Positions 36,641-47,296 of a stretch of 64,000 bases of DNA are shown here, piece after piece. Below the pieces are notes generated by a model, which searched no databases, was not told the DNA's origin, and saw only the letters and a list, made by a program, of their open reading frames with translations. The position numbers and the translations under genes are program-made. How positions within the stretch are numbered: position 1 is the stretch's first letter; every line of letters begins with the position of its first letter. Source of the stretch: Marinomonas balearica (GTDB lineage Bacteria > Pseudomonadota > Gammaproteobacteria > Pseudomonadales > Marinomonadaceae). The stretch lies in contig NZ_SNXC01000013.1 in NCBI RefSeq assembly GCF_004362145.1, forward strand, positions 1-64,000, in the 5' to 3' direction.

Positions 36641-39600
36641 ATGACAAGGTCAATTGATACGCTCACTTTAAATTTGAATGTCGCGCCACTGCGTAACCAG
36701 CAACATGTTAATGAGGTTAAAAGCATTTTAGAACTTCTTCCTACACTGGTTCGAGAAGCGTTTCAACAGTTAGAAAACGAAGTGGGGGCAATGAGTGATC
36801 GTCCATTAAGTCCGGTACAGGTGAGAGCAATCTCGATGCCTGATATGGACGTGGATGAAGTGATACAAGAACCACGGCTTTTTGCGCAGAGTGTCGCAGT
36901 ATCGCTGTTTAAATCTATGTATGAAGGACAGCTGCCCTCTAGTGTGTTAACAGCATTAAGTCTCCAAACCACTGGAGAAATGATGCGCCCGCTTTCTCAG
37001 AATCGACAAAGGAGTGACGATATGATTAGACGTAATGTAAAGAGGGTATCAACAGGCACAACACTACCAGAGCAGATCCTCGAGTATCTTGCTTCAGGTT
37101 TTTGGAACGGAACGCTTTATTCGGGACAGTTAGCGAATTCTATGATGACAGTTCTGCTTAATAATTTAATGCAGCGTAGGCCGTCTGAACGCCTACAAGA
37201 AAACAATCCTTGGCAAAAAAAATCTGAAAATTCAGTTACTACCCACGCGAGTATTGGCAACCATGCTAGAACGCCGAGTGGTGCATTAGCCCATGATTTT
37301 GTCGATGATACTGCTTTTAAGCGTCGACTGTTTTCTATACTTGATAATGCATTAGCGAGGCAGCGTTTCATTGCATTACTTACCAAAGCGTCAAATAAAG
37401 ATAAAGTTGTTATGACATTATGGCGGCTGGTAACAAGTGAGCCTGTTGACGGGAGAGACCATGAATTAATTCGACAGGCGTTGCGCAGTGTGGACCGGAT
37501 TAAATACGCGGTTCACTACACGATTTTGTTATATAGAGAAAACGTGACTAAAAAAGGCAAACGTCTTGCTGCGTTAATGACCGCCAAAAGTTGCAACGCG
37601 ATAACGGCTGAGCAGAATTTGAAGCTTACTTATTTGTTTCTTAAAAGCCCGTCTGACACGATTGTAAGGGCTGCTCAAACCTGGTTGGCCTTGGCTCAAG
37701 TCCAGACGCCGCGTCAGAAAGAGGATCTAGTGCTCGAAAAAATCGTAAACGATACATATTCAAAGACAAATGCCATTGATCTTCAACATGATGGCACGGA
37801 TATTAAACAGGAGCGACAGCGGTTATCTAACGAGCCTCAGCTCGAATTCTCCCTTGATCATAAGCAAAGTGTGCTTGCTCAAGTCACCTTTTGGAAAACA
37901 CTCAGAGTCAACATGAATGCCTTGTTACAACAGGGTAATTCGTCTAACTGGTTAAAAGTTCTCTGCGCGATAGAAAAGCAACTTTTAACAAACGAGGATC
38001 GACTAAGCAGTGAACTGGATTCGTTTAAATATCAAGTTTCACTGCTTAGGTTGCATTGGCAAAGCAGCATATGGCCTTTGACACGATCAGAGTATTGCTA
38101 TCGTTCATTTGTCATACTGTCTGCACTAAAGCTTGCTTTCACATCGAGTCGTTTTGATGGCGATCAAGGGCTTGTCGATCTAAAACAACAAGACAAACAG
38201 ATGAGAGACGACACGCTAGACGAAGCACATCAGACATTTCAATCTGCCTGTCAGTCGATATTAGAGCAAGCGGAAGGGCGTAACACTGACTCCCTCCCGG
38301 AAGTATTAGAACGTCAAAAAGAAGGTCGTCGTTTACCTACAAACATGCTTGATAAATTCAAGGAAGCCCCTGACGCATTGTTGCTTCCATCCGTAATCGA
38401 CGTACTGAAAAGCCGTTATGGAGAATTGGAGGTGCAGTGGAATTCGGTTCAAGAAGATGAATCCGCCCATGTTTTGGCAATATTCGATGAATTCGAAAAA
38501 GCATGTAAGCATATAGAGAGTGGCGTCGCGCCATTGCTTGGAAGTGTTGATTTAGGCCGTCACATTCTGTTTTTGTTGCCCGCCTTAAAAATTGAAGAAC
38601 GCCTGGCTTTTTGTGATTCACTCAGAAGACTGTTAGACAGCTGCGAAACGACCAATCTAACCGAAAGTTTGATTTCCGTCCGTCGATCTATTGAAAGCGC
38701 TCGACGCCAGCGTAAAACAATTGTGAAAGCAAAAAAGAGCACTGATTTACAATTAGGTGGCTTAGAATTCGGTGACTTAGAGACAGCCAGTACAGATAAA
38801 GCCTTTACTGAAGAAGTGGATCTTAAAAAAGTCGACCAGGGCGAGATCAAGTGTATTACCGACACTGTAAACCTTTCCAACACCGCTGTTACGAGCGTAT
38901 CAACTCACACCTCTACTGATCTCCTCGATTTAATGCAAAAAATAGACGAAGATGCGTACTTTTTTGATCTAATCGCCCAACAGTTAGAAAGAGGTGATGA
39001 ACTGTACCATCCAATTGGAGAGATTTCCGGCGTTGAGTTTCAAAGAGAGGCTAGATTAGGCACAACGCGAGAGTCAAGCATGGACATACAAGCTGCCTCG
39101 GCGGCGCTATTGGAGATCGCGACGTATGCTGGCTTGGACGTACAATTTAATCGACTACTTTGCTTGCAACCTGAGTCGACAAAGGGCGTTTATTTACAAG
39201 CGCTTGTGATGAATTGGTGTCAGTTGGAGCAAGTTATGCGGGAAAAAATACAGCGCAGCGACAAGTCTGATGCACTGGTTGCTTTGTTGTCAGATTGGAT
39301 TTCACACTATGGCCCCATTAACAACGTATTACCTGAACTCACATATAACTCTGCTACTTTGTCTGAACCCTCACGAAGTGTGTCCAATACTGCAGCAGAT
39401 TCACTAGATTCAAATACAGCAACACAGATTGAAACATTAGATACAGGATTTGCATTTGACCCGGCCCAATTTGTTTTACCACTTCCGAAACCGACAGGGC
39501 AGAGGAGAGGGGAATCGAGCTGTGGAATGCAAGATGCTGAGTCGGCCAATGAAAAAAAACCAACGTCTATTCAGTACGACAAAAACGCCAGCAACAATGA

Positions 39601-40225
39601 TGCGCTATTAAAAGTAAATACTAAGCAAATAAATGAAGTCATCAGCCACATAGATAAAAAGATCGAGACGTTATCGGCATCTATCATTGAGGAAGATCAG
39701 GTAAGTTATGATGCCGGATTACTGATTCTTTGGCCGTTTTTGTCCACGCTCTTTAAACGAATGGATTTACTTATGCCTAGTGCGGAGGAGACGAGTAAAA
39801 ACACACTCCAATTTACCTCCGCAGAGGCTCAAGATAAAGCCTATGCGCTTCTTCGAGGGTTGCTAGGTGAACAAGAAGAATGTGAAGGTTACTCTGGTGT
39901 CGCCAACCTACTTGTCGGATACGAAATGGATACTGTAGTAGAAGCCCCCCTTACGTTAACAGAGGATGATGAGGCGCAATTGACGGGGCTACTGACAGCC
40001 GCTATTTCACAATGGGACGTTCTAAAAAACATGCCGATCGCGTCTTTTCAAAGCCTCTTTTTAAGGCGCGAGTGCATTGTAAGTACTTCTGAAACAGGAG
40101 CGCTAATTACGGTCGAAAAACACACTCTGGATGTGTTGATGCAAAAAATGCCTTGGGGCGTTGGGATGATTACGTTGCCTTGGCTGGATGATGGCTTCGT
40201 GATCTCGGTAGATTGGCCATACTAA
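36641..40225 (+). CDS. Contractile injection system tape-measure protein (Afp14-like)
   Basis: This 1194-residue protein belongs to the CIS tape-measure family. The conserved C-terminal block runs YDAGLLILWPFLSTLFKRMD through RGLLGEQE to MPIASFQSLFLRR and LMQKMPWGVGMITLPWLDDG, ending VISVDWPY. The long helical middle sets tube length and may guide cargo loading. The N-terminus (RSIDTLTLNLNVAPLRNQQH) is also family-like. It lies 162 nt behind a terminator and 61 nt before the holin-like gene. Confidence 0.9.
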   Translation: MTRSIDTLTLNLNVAPLRNQQHVNEVKSILELLPTLVREAFQQLENEVGAMSDRPLSPVQVRAISMPDMDVDEVIQEPRLFAQSVAVSLFKSMYEGQLPSSVLTALSLQTTGEMMRPLSQNRQRSDDMIRRNVKRVSTGTTLPEQILEYLASGFWNGTLYSGQLANSMMTVLLNNLMQRRPSERLQENNPWQKKSENSVTTHASIGNHARTPSGALAHDFVDDTAFKRRLFSILDNALARQRFIALLTKASNKDKVVMTLWRLVTSEPVDGRDHELIRQALRSVDRIKYAVHYTILLYRENVTKKGKRLAALMTAKSCNAITAEQNLKLTYLFLKSPSDTIVRAAQTWLALAQVQTPRQKEDLVLEKIVNDTYSKTNAIDLQHDGTDIKQERQRLSNEPQLEFSLDHKQSVLAQVTFWKTLRVNMNALLQQGNSSNWLKVLCAIEKQLLTNEDRLSSELDSFKYQVSLLRLHWQSSIWPLTRSEYCYRSFVILSALKLAFTSSRFDGDQGLVDLKQQDKQMRDDTLDEAHQTFQSACQSILEQAEGRNTDSLPEVLERQKEGRRLPTNMLDKFKEAPDALLLPSVIDVLKSRYGELEVQWNSVQEDESAHVLAIFDEFEKACKHIESGVAPLLGSVDLGRHILFLLPALKIEERLAFCDSLRRLLDSCETTNLTESLISVRRSIESARRQRKTIVKAKKSTDLQLGGLEFGDLETASTDKAFTEEVDLKKVDQGEIKCITDTVNLSNTAVTSVSTHTSTDLLDLMQKIDEDAYFFDLIAQQLERGDELYHPIGEISGVEFQREARLGTTRESSMDIQAASAALLEIATYAGLDVQFNRLLCLQPESTKGVYLQALVMNWCQLEQVMREKIQRSDKSDALVALLSDWISHYGPINNVLPELTYNSATLSEPSRSVSNTAADSLDSNTATQIETLDTGFAFDPAQFVLPLPKPTGQRRGESSCGMQDAESANEKKPTSIQYDKNASNNDALLKVNTKQINEVISHIDKKIETLSASIIEEDQVSYDAGLLILWPFLSTLFKRMDLLMPSAEETSKNTLQFTSAEAQDKAYALLRGLLGEQEECEGYSGVANLLVGYEMDTVVEAPLTLTEDDEAQLTGLLTAAISQWDVLKNMPIASFQSLFLRRECIVSTSETGALITVEKHTLDVLMQKMPWGVGMITLPWLDDGFVISVDWPY

Positions 40226-40286
40226 AGCGTCACAAATCGCGAAGAGCAGCGTCTTTAAGTAAAATCATCAACCGTTAGGAATCGTT

Positions 40287-40823
40287 ATGTTAGATATGAT
40301 CATTGGGGTATTTTCTTCTTCTGGAATTGGCGCCATTGTTGGTTTAGTCGGCAGTTGGTTAACAAAAAAAGAAGAGCGACGCAATATGGAAATTTCGTTA
40401 TCTCATGAAAAGGAAATGTATCATCTAAAAAGTACGCTGCAGCGACATGAATCCGAAATACAGCTAAAGTTGGCTGAACAAGGCTTGGAAATTCAGAGAG
40501 AAAAAAACGACACTGAGGTTGAACTAAAAGAATTAAGTGCATTTGAAACCAGTCAGCGACTGAATCAGCCATTAACTAATCGGTTCGCTGAGTTAATTCG
40601 TGGACTGATGCGGCCCGTGATCACATTGTATTTATTGACTATTGCTACCTACATTGCCTTGCACATCAGTGCTTATCTCGGCGACATAGCGATGTTTCTC
40701 CAAAAAGAAGACATGGTGTCTATGTATCGCGATATGTTAGATAAAGTCATGTTTTTAACCACGACAGCGGTAACATGGTGGTTTGGCTCTCGTCCTGGTA
40801 ATGCGCACTTTAAAAAGGTGTAA
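40287..40823 (+). CDS. Holin-like membrane protein
   Basis: The 178-residue protein has an N-terminal hydrophobic segment (IGVFSSSGIGAIVGLVGSWL), a charged coiled coil (about 28-95) and two C-terminal hydrophobic helices (about 109-127 and 150-165, ending AVTWWFGSRPGN). This matches a phage family often encoded next to endolysins. It probably lets the lysozyme at 2167-2595 reach the wall. A degraded copy of its coil lies at about 53005-53075. Holin function is inferred from topology and context. Confidence 0.65.
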   Translation: MLDMIIGVFSSSGIGAIVGLVGSWLTKKEERRNMEISLSHEKEMYHLKSTLQRHESEIQLKLAEQGLEIQREKNDTEVELKELSAFETSQRLNQPLTNRFAELIRGLMRPVITLYLLTIATYIALHISAYLGDIAMFLQKEDMVSMYRDMLDKVMFLTTTAVTWWFGSRPGNAHFKKV

Positions 40824-40832
40824 CCCTCCTAA

Positions 40833-40863
40833 CGCTGACGACAGCTATAGAGCTGTCTCAGCG
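40833..40863 (+). terminator. Strong hairpin after the holin-like gene
   Basis: CGCTGACGACAGCT and AGCTGTCTCAGCG pair with a single bulged base around an ATAG loop. There is no T-tract, so it could be a Rho-dependent end, a processing stem or a weak terminator closing the particle operon. Confidence 0.45.
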
Positions 40864-40897
40864 ATAAGCTGTACAAAATGAGGCGATTAAACTAGGG

Positions 40898-41137
40898 ATG
40901 TCTTTGGTATATGTCGCCGGACGCGTTGTTCGGGAGGATAAAAGAGGTTCAATTGATTTATCACTCTCGCCCATTTTACAAAGAGTAGGCATTTCTGACG
41001 AAAACTGGATGATGATTGCAACTCAGTTCGAATCAAACTCAAGCAGTAGCGTAGGAGCGGAAGCGAGCTTAAAGGAATATTCATATTCTAATCCTAAAGC
41101 CAGACCAAACCGCCGGTGCGCAAGGCTACTCGCGTAA
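40898..41137 (+). pseudogene. C-terminal remnant of a Y1-type transposase
   Basis: The fragment VAGRVVREDKRGSIDLSLSP followed by ILQRVGISDENWMMIATQFE resembles the C-terminal LELVDxTGRxxREDKRG region found in long IS200-like transposases. The N-terminal HUH domain is missing upstream. It is a dead end-piece lying just outside the particle operon. Confidence 0.5.
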
Positions 41138-41606
41138 TTTAAGCTTCATCATCTCCTAAAAGGATCTAAGATCATGCAATGTGAGCGGTATGAGGTCATT
41201 CCTTGCGTGAAAATTGGGAATAGTCTCCGGCTCACCGTGAACTTCCAAGGAAGGCAGTTTTGCTTCTGGGTTTAAATCGATAGATTTGATTGTAGGGTTG
41301 GAAAGTGTTTCTTGATTTTATAAAGTGGGTGTCTGTTTCTATGTTGGTTTCTATGTTGAGAGCGGAGTTCTGAATGCCGGGCTTTTACCGACAAATAATC
41401 CATTCCTGAAAGTGGATGTTTCCCCCAAGGCTGATAACAAGATAACACCAATTCTAGAGCTTGCCCTTGAGCTTATTCTTGCTCGGACTAAAAAGGACTT
41501 TTACTGTTGGCGTTTTGTAATTAAATAGTGCTGGTTTGAGGGTGTGTGGGTCTCTATACTGCGCACGTTTTTCAATCATTCTTCTATTAAATAGGTAGTG
41601 CTTAAA
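41138..41606. other. Intergenic region before the acetate transporter gene
   Basis: About 470 bases with no convincing gene. A short frame (41325-41528) lacks a ribosome site and any recognisable motif. No repeat or promoter could be assigned with confidence. Confidence 0.4.
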
Positions 41607-42197
41607 ATGTCGACGCAATTAGCCAACCCAGCCCCACTAGGATTAATGGGTTTTGGTATGACTACAGTCTTGCTTAATATCCATAATGCAGGTTTTTTTC
41701 CTTTAGACTCTATGATACTCGCCATGGGTATTTTCTATGGCGGGATCAGCCAAGTAATCGCGGGAATCATGTGTTTTAAGCGTGGTGATTCCTTTGGCAC
41801 GACGGCATTTACTTCATATGGACTCTTCTGGTTAACACTAGTCGGCCTCATTGCATTGCCTAAAATGGGATTTGCTCCTAGCCCGGCATCGTTCATGGGG
41901 TGGTACCTTTTGCTTTGGGGTATTTTTACCGGGTTTATGTTCATCGGCTCGCTTCGCTATCCTTTTGCAAAACAAGTGGTATTTGGCTCTTTAACAGTAT
42001 TGTTTGCTTTGCTTGCTATTCGAGATTTTACTGGCAACGAAACAATCGGTGTGATTGCTGGATTTGAAGGGATTTTCTGCGGGGCGAGTGCAATGTACTT
42101 TGCCATGGCTCAGATATTAAACGCTGAATACGGACGTGCTGTTTTGCCTATTGGGTCTCCACGAGTCTCAACATCTACCAACGCTGTTACGGCGTAA
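41607..42197 (+). CDS. satP: Acetate/succinate uptake transporter, SatP (GPR1/FUN34/YaaH) family
   Basis: The 196-residue integral membrane protein carries the family signature near its start ([20 protein letters not shown]). It has six hydrophobic helices including [19 protein letters not shown] and [17 protein letters not shown], and ends [10 protein letters not shown] as in E. coli SatP. It takes up acetate, and in some members succinate, with protons. The ATG at 41607 is favoured over the GTG at 41598 because the family starts close to the NPAPLG motif. It stands alone with its own downstream hairpin. Confidence 0.9.
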   Translation: MSTQLANPAPLGLMGFGMTTVLLNIHNAGFFPLDSMILAMGIFYGGISQVIAGIMCFKRGDSFGTTAFTSYGLFWLTLVGLIALPKMGFAPSPASFMGWYLLLWGIFTGFMFIGSLRYPFAKQVVFGSLTVLFALLAIRDFTGNETIGVIAGFEGIFCGASAMYFAMAQILNAEYGRAVLPIGSPRVSTSTNAVTA

Positions 42198-42205
42198 TTC
42201 TTATA

Positions 42206-42240
42206 TACAGCCCCTTCGCCCTTTATTTGAGGGGGCTGTA
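42206..42240 (+). terminator. Hairpin after satP
   Basis: TACAGCCCC pairs perfectly with GGGGCTGTA across a 17-nt loop 9 nt after the satP stop. Only a weak T-run follows (GTCTTAG). Confidence 0.55.
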
Positions 42241-42583
42241 GTCTTAGACACCATTTTGAGCTAAGTTTAAGCTTATATCTCTCTTAAGCCTTCTTACTTT
42301 TACTTTCACGTTCACTCCCTATCGATCACTCCATATCGCACAGTGATTCGCTTTATCGTGTTATACGCAATAAATATAGGATTGCGTTAGCAATAATTCT
42401 CAGTTCGTGGAAGTACGCATATTCTTTAGCCAAATTTAAGTTATTGGTATATACCAAAAGGCTTGCGATCTTACCTAATATTACATAACTTATAGTCAGT
42501 TACATGAACGTAACATAGAGCTAATAGCATTAATTTAATGCAAAAAGTGCAATCTTCCTCACGAGTTAGGTTAAGGAGCAACG
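42241..42583. other. Intergenic region before the chemoreceptor gene
   Basis: No gene seen. The AT-rich stretch 42360-42540 probably carries the receptor gene promoter. An AAGGAG site (42572-42577) precedes the ATG at 42584. I cannot fix a start site or sigma class. Confidence 0.4.
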
Positions 42584-44575
42584 ATGAGTTTTAAGAATTC
42601 TCTGTATTTTGGGTTTGGCATAGTCCTAGTTTTGTTGGTGATTGTTGGTGTTACATCATTCGTTACGATGGAAAAAGCGGAAGATGGGTTTAACGATTAC
42701 AAACAGTTAGCGTCTACGACGTCCATTACAGGCCAGTTACAAGCCGATATCCTCATGATGCAGATGAAGATGAAAAACTTCATTATTCGCTCCAATGATG
42801 AAGACAAAGAAGCTTTTCAAACGTATCTCGACGAAACTAACTCCGTTCTGTCTCAAGCACAATCTGTTATGACGGATTCTGAACGTTTAGCCATTATTGA
42901 TTCTTTAAATGCGCACATATCAGAGTACGAAACAGGGTTTGATCGTATCGCTCAATTAATTGAAGAACGTAACTCATTGTTAAATGGGGAAATCTCTAAA
43001 ACAGGTTCTCATATTGAAGAAACACTTTCTTCTTTAATTCAAGAAACGGAAATCAATGGGAACTCCGAAGCGTCTGGATTGGCTTCCTTAGCGCTGAAAA
43101 GCTTCATGTCAGGGCGCTTAAACTTATCTAAGTTTTTAGAAACCAGCGTTCAAGACGACATCGAACGAGGAAAAAAAGACTTTGGTGACGTAAACGTTAC
43201 TCTTTTTGATTTTTTAGATTACCTCTATAACGATAATCGTATCGAAGAAACCGTAAAACTACGAAAGGAGCTGGAGGTTTACCGAGAAAATGTTGGTCGA
43301 TTAGAGCAGGTCATTATCGCTCGTAATAGCGTTGTGAAAGAAACACTTGAGCGTATTGACCCTCTCTTAGCGGATGCTATCGCGGCAATAAAAGCCTCGT
43401 TACGCAACGATCAAATCTCGATGGGCCCTGTGCTTGAACAGCAAAGCGCTATTGCAAAAATACTGATTAGTTCATTTGTCGTATCTGCTATCGTATTAGG
43501 TTTAGCGGTCGCGTTTGTTATTACTAGACGAACGCAGCGTCGATTGGGAGGCGACCCGACCGAAGTAACCGAGATAGTTCAAAAAGTCTCTCGAGGAGAA
43601 TTAGACTTTGAATGGAGTGACTTAACTGAAGGAGACGACAGCCTGTATGCTTCCGTAAAAGATATGGTTGACGCATTAAAAGAAAAAGCGGCTTTTGCTC
43701 AGAAAATTGCGAACGGAGATTTATCCTCAAGCATAGTATTAGCGTCCGAGAACGATGTTCTGGGGAAAGCGCTGTCGGATATGAACATTCAACTAACGGG
43801 TATTTTGAGAAACGTTCAGCAAGCGGGAGATACCTTGGCTTTAGGGATCAACCAAGTGTCTGGTGCCAGTCAATCTCTGTCGAAAGGTGCTCATCATCAA
43901 AAGGACAGCGTTGAATCCATATCCATGCTTTTAGATAACGTATCACGACAAACAGCTTCGAATGCATCAGACGCTAAAGACGCAAACCGACTGGTGATCG
44001 ACGCTGAAACAGCGATTTCTGAAGGTCAAAAGCACATGGCAGAAATGACAACTGCAATGCGAGATATTCGACAGTCCAGCGAAAGCATTGTTGAGTTCAT
44101 CCGCAACATCGATGAAATTGCCGAGCAAACGAATTTATTAGCGCTTAACGCAGCAATCGAGGCCGCACGAGCAGGGGAGCAAGGTCGTGGTTTCGCTGTC
44201 GTCGCTGATGAGGTGCGCACGTTAGCCTCTAGAAGTACGCAAGCAGCAGAAGAAACGACAAGGCTAATTAACACCGCTCAGGCACATTCCGAAAATGGCG
44301 CAAGCATCGCTGAAAAGACCTCCGAGTCACTTCAATCTATTATTAAAAGCATTGAATCAACCTCATCGCTGGTTTCAAGGATTGCAGAATCAAGTGAGCA
44401 ACAAGCATCAGGTGTCAATGACGCGTATCGTCAAGTGACAGAAATCGATCAAGTGGTTCAGCAGAATGTAGAAACCTCCATCTATACCGCAAAATCGGGT
44501 GAAGACCTTATTGATGAAGTAGAAAGCCTTAAAGAGATTATGAAAGGGTTTAAGTTCGAACGCGAAACCGCCTAA
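42584..44575 (+). CDS. Methyl-accepting chemotaxis protein
   Basis: The 663-residue receptor has TM1 (about 7-27), a roughly 250-residue helical periplasmic sensor, TM2 (about 290-313) and a HAMP segment. A long cytoplasmic coil carries the invariant hairpin tip [20 protein letters not shown], then [19 protein letters not shown] (about 510-550). It signals to CheA/CheW. The sensor is of the all-helical kind and its ligand is unknown. There is no C-terminal NWETF pentapeptide. It is flanked by its own terminator. Confidence 0.95.
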   Translation: MSFKNSLYFGFGIVLVLLVIVGVTSFVTMEKAEDGFNDYKQLASTTSITGQLQADILMMQMKMKNFIIRSNDEDKEAFQTYLDETNSVLSQAQSVMTDSERLAIIDSLNAHISEYETGFDRIAQLIEERNSLLNGEISKTGSHIEETLSSLIQETEINGNSEASGLASLALKSFMSGRLNLSKFLETSVQDDIERGKKDFGDVNVTLFDFLDYLYNDNRIEETVKLRKELEVYRENVGRLEQVIIARNSVVKETLERIDPLLADAIAAIKASLRNDQISMGPVLEQQSAIAKILISSFVVSAIVLGLAVAFVITRRTQRRLGGDPTEVTEIVQKVSRGELDFEWSDLTEGDDSLYASVKDMVDALKEKAAFAQKIANGDLSSSIVLASENDVLGKALSDMNIQLTGILRNVQQAGDTLALGINQVSGASQSLSKGAHHQKDSVESISMLLDNVSRQTASNASDAKDANRLVIDAETAISEGQKHMAEMTTAMRDIRQSSESIVEFIRNIDEIAEQTNLLALNAAIEAARAGEQGRGFAVVADEVRTLASRSTQAAEETTRLINTAQAHSENGASIAEKTSESLQSIIKSIESTSSLVSRIAESSEQQASGVNDAYRQVTEIDQVVQQNVETSIYTAKSGEDLIDEVESLKEIMKGFKFERETA

Positions 44576-44604
44576 GCCCTTTACTGCTGGGCTGTACCGA
44601 ACTA

Positions 44605-44638
44605 AAGAGCCATTCCGGTTTATACCCGAATGGCTCTT
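44605..44638 (+). terminator. Hairpin after the chemoreceptor gene
   Basis: AAGAGCCATTCCGG pairs with CCCGAATGGCTCTT, leaving one mismatch around a TTTATA loop, 29 nt after the stop. A short T/C run follows. It overlaps the start of the AraC-like remnant. Confidence 0.6.
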
Positions 44639-45000
44639 CTAACTGCAGGCACGACTTTGCAAAATCTCATAGTGAGTTTTCTGTTCAAAGAGGCGCACCC
44701 AAAGCAATCGGGCTTTGATTCTCTCGTCGCTCAAACCGCACAATTATCTCTAATTCAAGCTATTAGAACCTTTGCCGTAACTTACGAAAGTGATAGAGAA
44801 GGCTGGTTATAGGGCTTTTCTGATCCAAGGATAGCCAAAGCACTGACTTGTGTTCACCGGGACCCCGGCAATAAGTGGAGTATTGAAACACTGGGTAAAG
44901 CAACCGGTATGTCTTGATCTGTCTTCACGAAGCATTTTACTGAAGTGATGGGGAATCTTTGATGGATTATGTATGCAAATCCCAAAAGAGTACTCCAAAA
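44630..45000 (+). pseudogene. Degenerate AraC-family regulator
   Basis: One reading frame reads NLIVSFLFKEAHPKQSGFDS then LIQAIRTFAV, as in cupin-type AraC regulators. After a TAG it continues FSDPRIAKALTCVHRDPGNK, WSIETLGKATGMS, another stop, SVFTKHFTEVMGNL and a further stop. These are the HTH blocks of the family with at least three in-frame stops. The N-terminal cupin is mostly gone. The regulated target cannot be told. Confidence 0.75.
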
Positions 45001-45056
45001 GTAATCTCTACAATTTGCCATGAGAAAGTGACGCATTCATCAGCAGGTTTTTTGCT

Positions 45057-45827
45057 TTAGTCTTCTTCTTCGGCAAGGTTTCCTACTTCAACCGCAGCCG
45101 CACGCAATTCAGGGATAAAATGCATCAGCTCGTCGAGGTTTTTGCGTATAACGGGAGCGTGACAGAACAGACATGCAATCAAACGTCCTTGACTGTCCTT
45201 TACGGGAACGGAGATCGCCACCATGCCATCGATAAACTCTTCGTCATCGGTTCCTATGTCGGTTTTTTGAATATAGAGCAATTCGTTTTCTAGACGAGCG
45301 GGATCCGTTTTGGTATTTCGAGTGTACTGTTTCATGGGAATCGAACCAAGAATCCGCTGCCGACGCTCTTTACTGAGCGAGCTCAAATAAAGCTTACCGC
45401 TGGCAGTGCAGCAAATTGGCGTGTGAATACCAACGGGTAAGTGGATTTGTAACGGCCAGTTGGTTTGTGCGCGGTCGTAGTAAATCATATCGGTGCCGCT
45501 TGGAATCGCAAGGCCGCACGTTTCGCCAATTTTCTCAGCCAAATGTTGTAAAATAGCTTGCCGTTGAGCCTTAAAACGACTGGAATAGATAATCCCCAAT
45601 GCAATGTCATGTAGGCGATCAGCAGGTACTAATAAACCTCGCATATTGGTTTGTAGAAAACCTTCGGATTCGAGCTGTTGCAACAGCCTGTGTACGCTTG
45701 GTTTAGGAATATTTAATAATACGGACAAATCCGCCGCGCTAAGAGGGTGTTCAGCCTTAGAAATGGCTTCAATGATCTCAAGTACACGAGCAATATTTGA
45801 ACCTTTTTCCCGACGTTGCGTGCTCAT
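45057..45827 (-). CDS. IclR-family transcriptional regulator
   Basis: The 256-residue protein has an N-terminal winged HTH (about 8-65: RVLEIIEAISKAEHPLSAAD; IPKPSVHRLLQQLESEGFL). The IclR effector-binding domain follows (about 80-245), with the TSGKLYLSSL-like block CTASGKLYLSSLSKERRQRI and the CLFCHAP segment. It lies downstream of, and in the same direction as, the TRAP transporter genes and probably controls them in response to the transported substrate. Cys residues in the effector pocket could bind the ligand directly. Confidence 0.9.
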   Translation of the reverse strand: MSTQRREKGSNIARVLEIIEAISKAEHPLSAADLSVLLNIPKPSVHRLLQQLESEGFLQTNMRGLLVPADRLHDIALGIIYSSRFKAQRQAILQHLAEKIGETCGLAIPSGTDMIYYDRAQTNWPLQIHLPVGIHTPICCTASGKLYLSSLSKERRQRILGSIPMKQYTRNTKTDPARLENELLYIQKTDIGTDDEEFIDGMVAISVPVKDSQGRLIACLFCHAPVIRKNLDELMHFIPELRAAAVEVGNLAEEED

Positions 45828-45892
45828 AAATAAACCTTATATAACTGCATTTTATAAATTAAAAGAATAAATGCCGAATGAACATACAACAA

Positions 45893-45925
45893 GGGCGACT
45901 CCTGAGTTTTGTCTTAGAGTCGCCT
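45893..45925. terminator. Hairpin between the IclR and TRAP genes
   Basis: AGGGCGACTC and GAGTCGCCT pair around a CTGAGTTTTGTCTTA loop. The T-tract follows on the plus strand. In the minus direction, the gene direction here, the run is weaker, so it may only attenuate transcription from dctM into the regulator gene. Confidence 0.5.
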
Positions 45926-45938
45926 TTTTGGTTAATAC

Positions 45939-47288
45939 CTAATAAGCAATTTTAGGCAACCAAGTCACAATGCCTTCCCAATAAAAAACGATAGCGAGCC
46001 CAAGTAGCTGAATTAAAATAAACGGAATTACACCGCGGTAAATATGGCCAAGGCGAATTCCGATAGGAGCAACTCCTTTTAGATAAAAGAGCGCAAAGCC
46101 GACCGGAGGTGTTAAGAAAGAGGTTTGCAGACACACGGCAAACAATATCGTAAACCACACGAGATCAAACCCTAACCCTGACACGACTGGAGCAACTAAT
46201 GGCAAGATTATTAAGGTAAGCTCGATCCAATCTAAGAAAAATCCAAGAATAAAGGTCACAAACAATATGGTGATCACGATACCTGTTGGGCCAAACGGCA
46301 AGCTGGTTAAAGCGCCTTCGATTATTTCATCCCCACCTAAGCCCCGAAATACCAACGAAAACGCGGTTGCACCGAGAAGTAGGGCAAATATAAAGGCCGT
46401 CGTCTTAGTAGTTTCACGTCCGACTTCACGAAGCACTTTTACATTTAGCCGTTTCTTGCTCAATGCTAAAAGCGTTGCACCAAATGCACCGACACCAGAT
46501 GCTTCTGTAGGGGTAGCAATACCGAAGAAAATGGAACCAAGCACAGCAAGAATAAGACCAGCAGTAGGCAATACGGCTTTAAAAACGTTCCAAAGAATAG
46601 CGTATGTTACTCTTTCACTGTCTTTTGGCGCAGGCGCTGCATGTGGCTTCAGCCACGCATAGATCATGATATAAGCAACATACATTGCCGCCAGTAAAAG
46701 CCCCGGTAATAAGGCACCGAGGAACAAGTCGCCGACGGGAATGCCTACACGATCTCCCATCATTACCAACATAATGCTGGGTGGAATTAAAATCCCTAGA
46801 GTCCCCGTTGAACAAACGGTGCCACAGGCGAGTTCTTTACTGTAGCCTTCACGTAACATCATTGGAATGCCGAGCACCGCCAACAAAACGACAGATGCAC
46901 CGATAATTCCGGTTGATGCTGCTAAAAGAAGACCAACAAAGGTTACGGTAACGGCAAGGCCGCCGCGCACTCTACCAAACAATCTCGCCAAATTGCCCAT
47001 AAGATCTTCAGCAACACCGGATCGATCCAACATCAATCCCATGAAGACGAACATGGGTAACGCAACCAACACCCAGTTTGTCATCACGGCCCAAATGCGT
47101 TGAACCGTAATTGATACATAATTCCAATCCACACCGATAAAAGCGTCTAACCAATAATCGGCTGCCATAGAGATAACAGCGAACACGATCGCAATGCCGC
47201 CCAATACCCAAGCAACCGGAAAGCCGCTGAATAGACAAACAATAAAAGTCGCAAACATTGAGATAGCGAGAACTTCGTTGATTTCCAT
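45939..47288 (-). CDS. dctM: TRAP transporter large permease (DctM family)
   Basis: The 449-residue protein has about 12 hydrophobic helices. It carries the DctM blocks FPVAWVLGGIAIVFAVISMA, TGTLGILIPPSIMLVMMGD and FFLDWIELTLIILPLVAPVV. It forms the sodium-driven transport channel with the small permease encoded 8 nt upstream. The substrate is set by the binding protein at 48180-49253. Confidence 0.93.
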   Translation of the reverse strand: MEINEVLAISMFATFIVCLFSGFPVAWVLGGIAIVFAVISMAADYWLDAFIGVDWNYVSITVQRIWAVMTNWVLVALPMFVFMGLMLDRSGVAEDLMGNLARLFGRVRGGLAVTVTFVGLLLAASTGIIGASVVLLAVLGIPMMLREGYSKELACGTVCSTGTLGILIPPSIMLVMMGDRVGIPVGDLFLGALLPGLLLAAMYVAYIMIYAWLKPHAAPAPKDSERVTYAILWNVFKAVLPTAGLILAVLGSIFFGIATPTEASGVGAFGATLLALSKKRLNVKVLREVGRETTKTTAFIFALLLGATAFSLVFRGLGGDEIIEGALTSLPFGPTGIVITILFVTFILGFFLDWIELTLIILPLVAPVVSGLGFDLVWFTILFAVCLQTSFLTPPVGFALFYLKGVAPIGIRLGHIYRGVIPFILIQLLGLAIVFYWEGIVTWLPKIAY

Positions 47289-47296
47289 GATCTCTC

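Noticed and set aside
41325-41528. 67-codon frame upstream of satP
   Set aside because: No ribosome site, no recognised motif and no conserved composition; treated as non-coding.
46267-46662. Plus-strand frame across the TRAP large permease gene
   Set aside because: Shadow of dctM; residue composition is the typical reverse-complement of hydrophobic codons.
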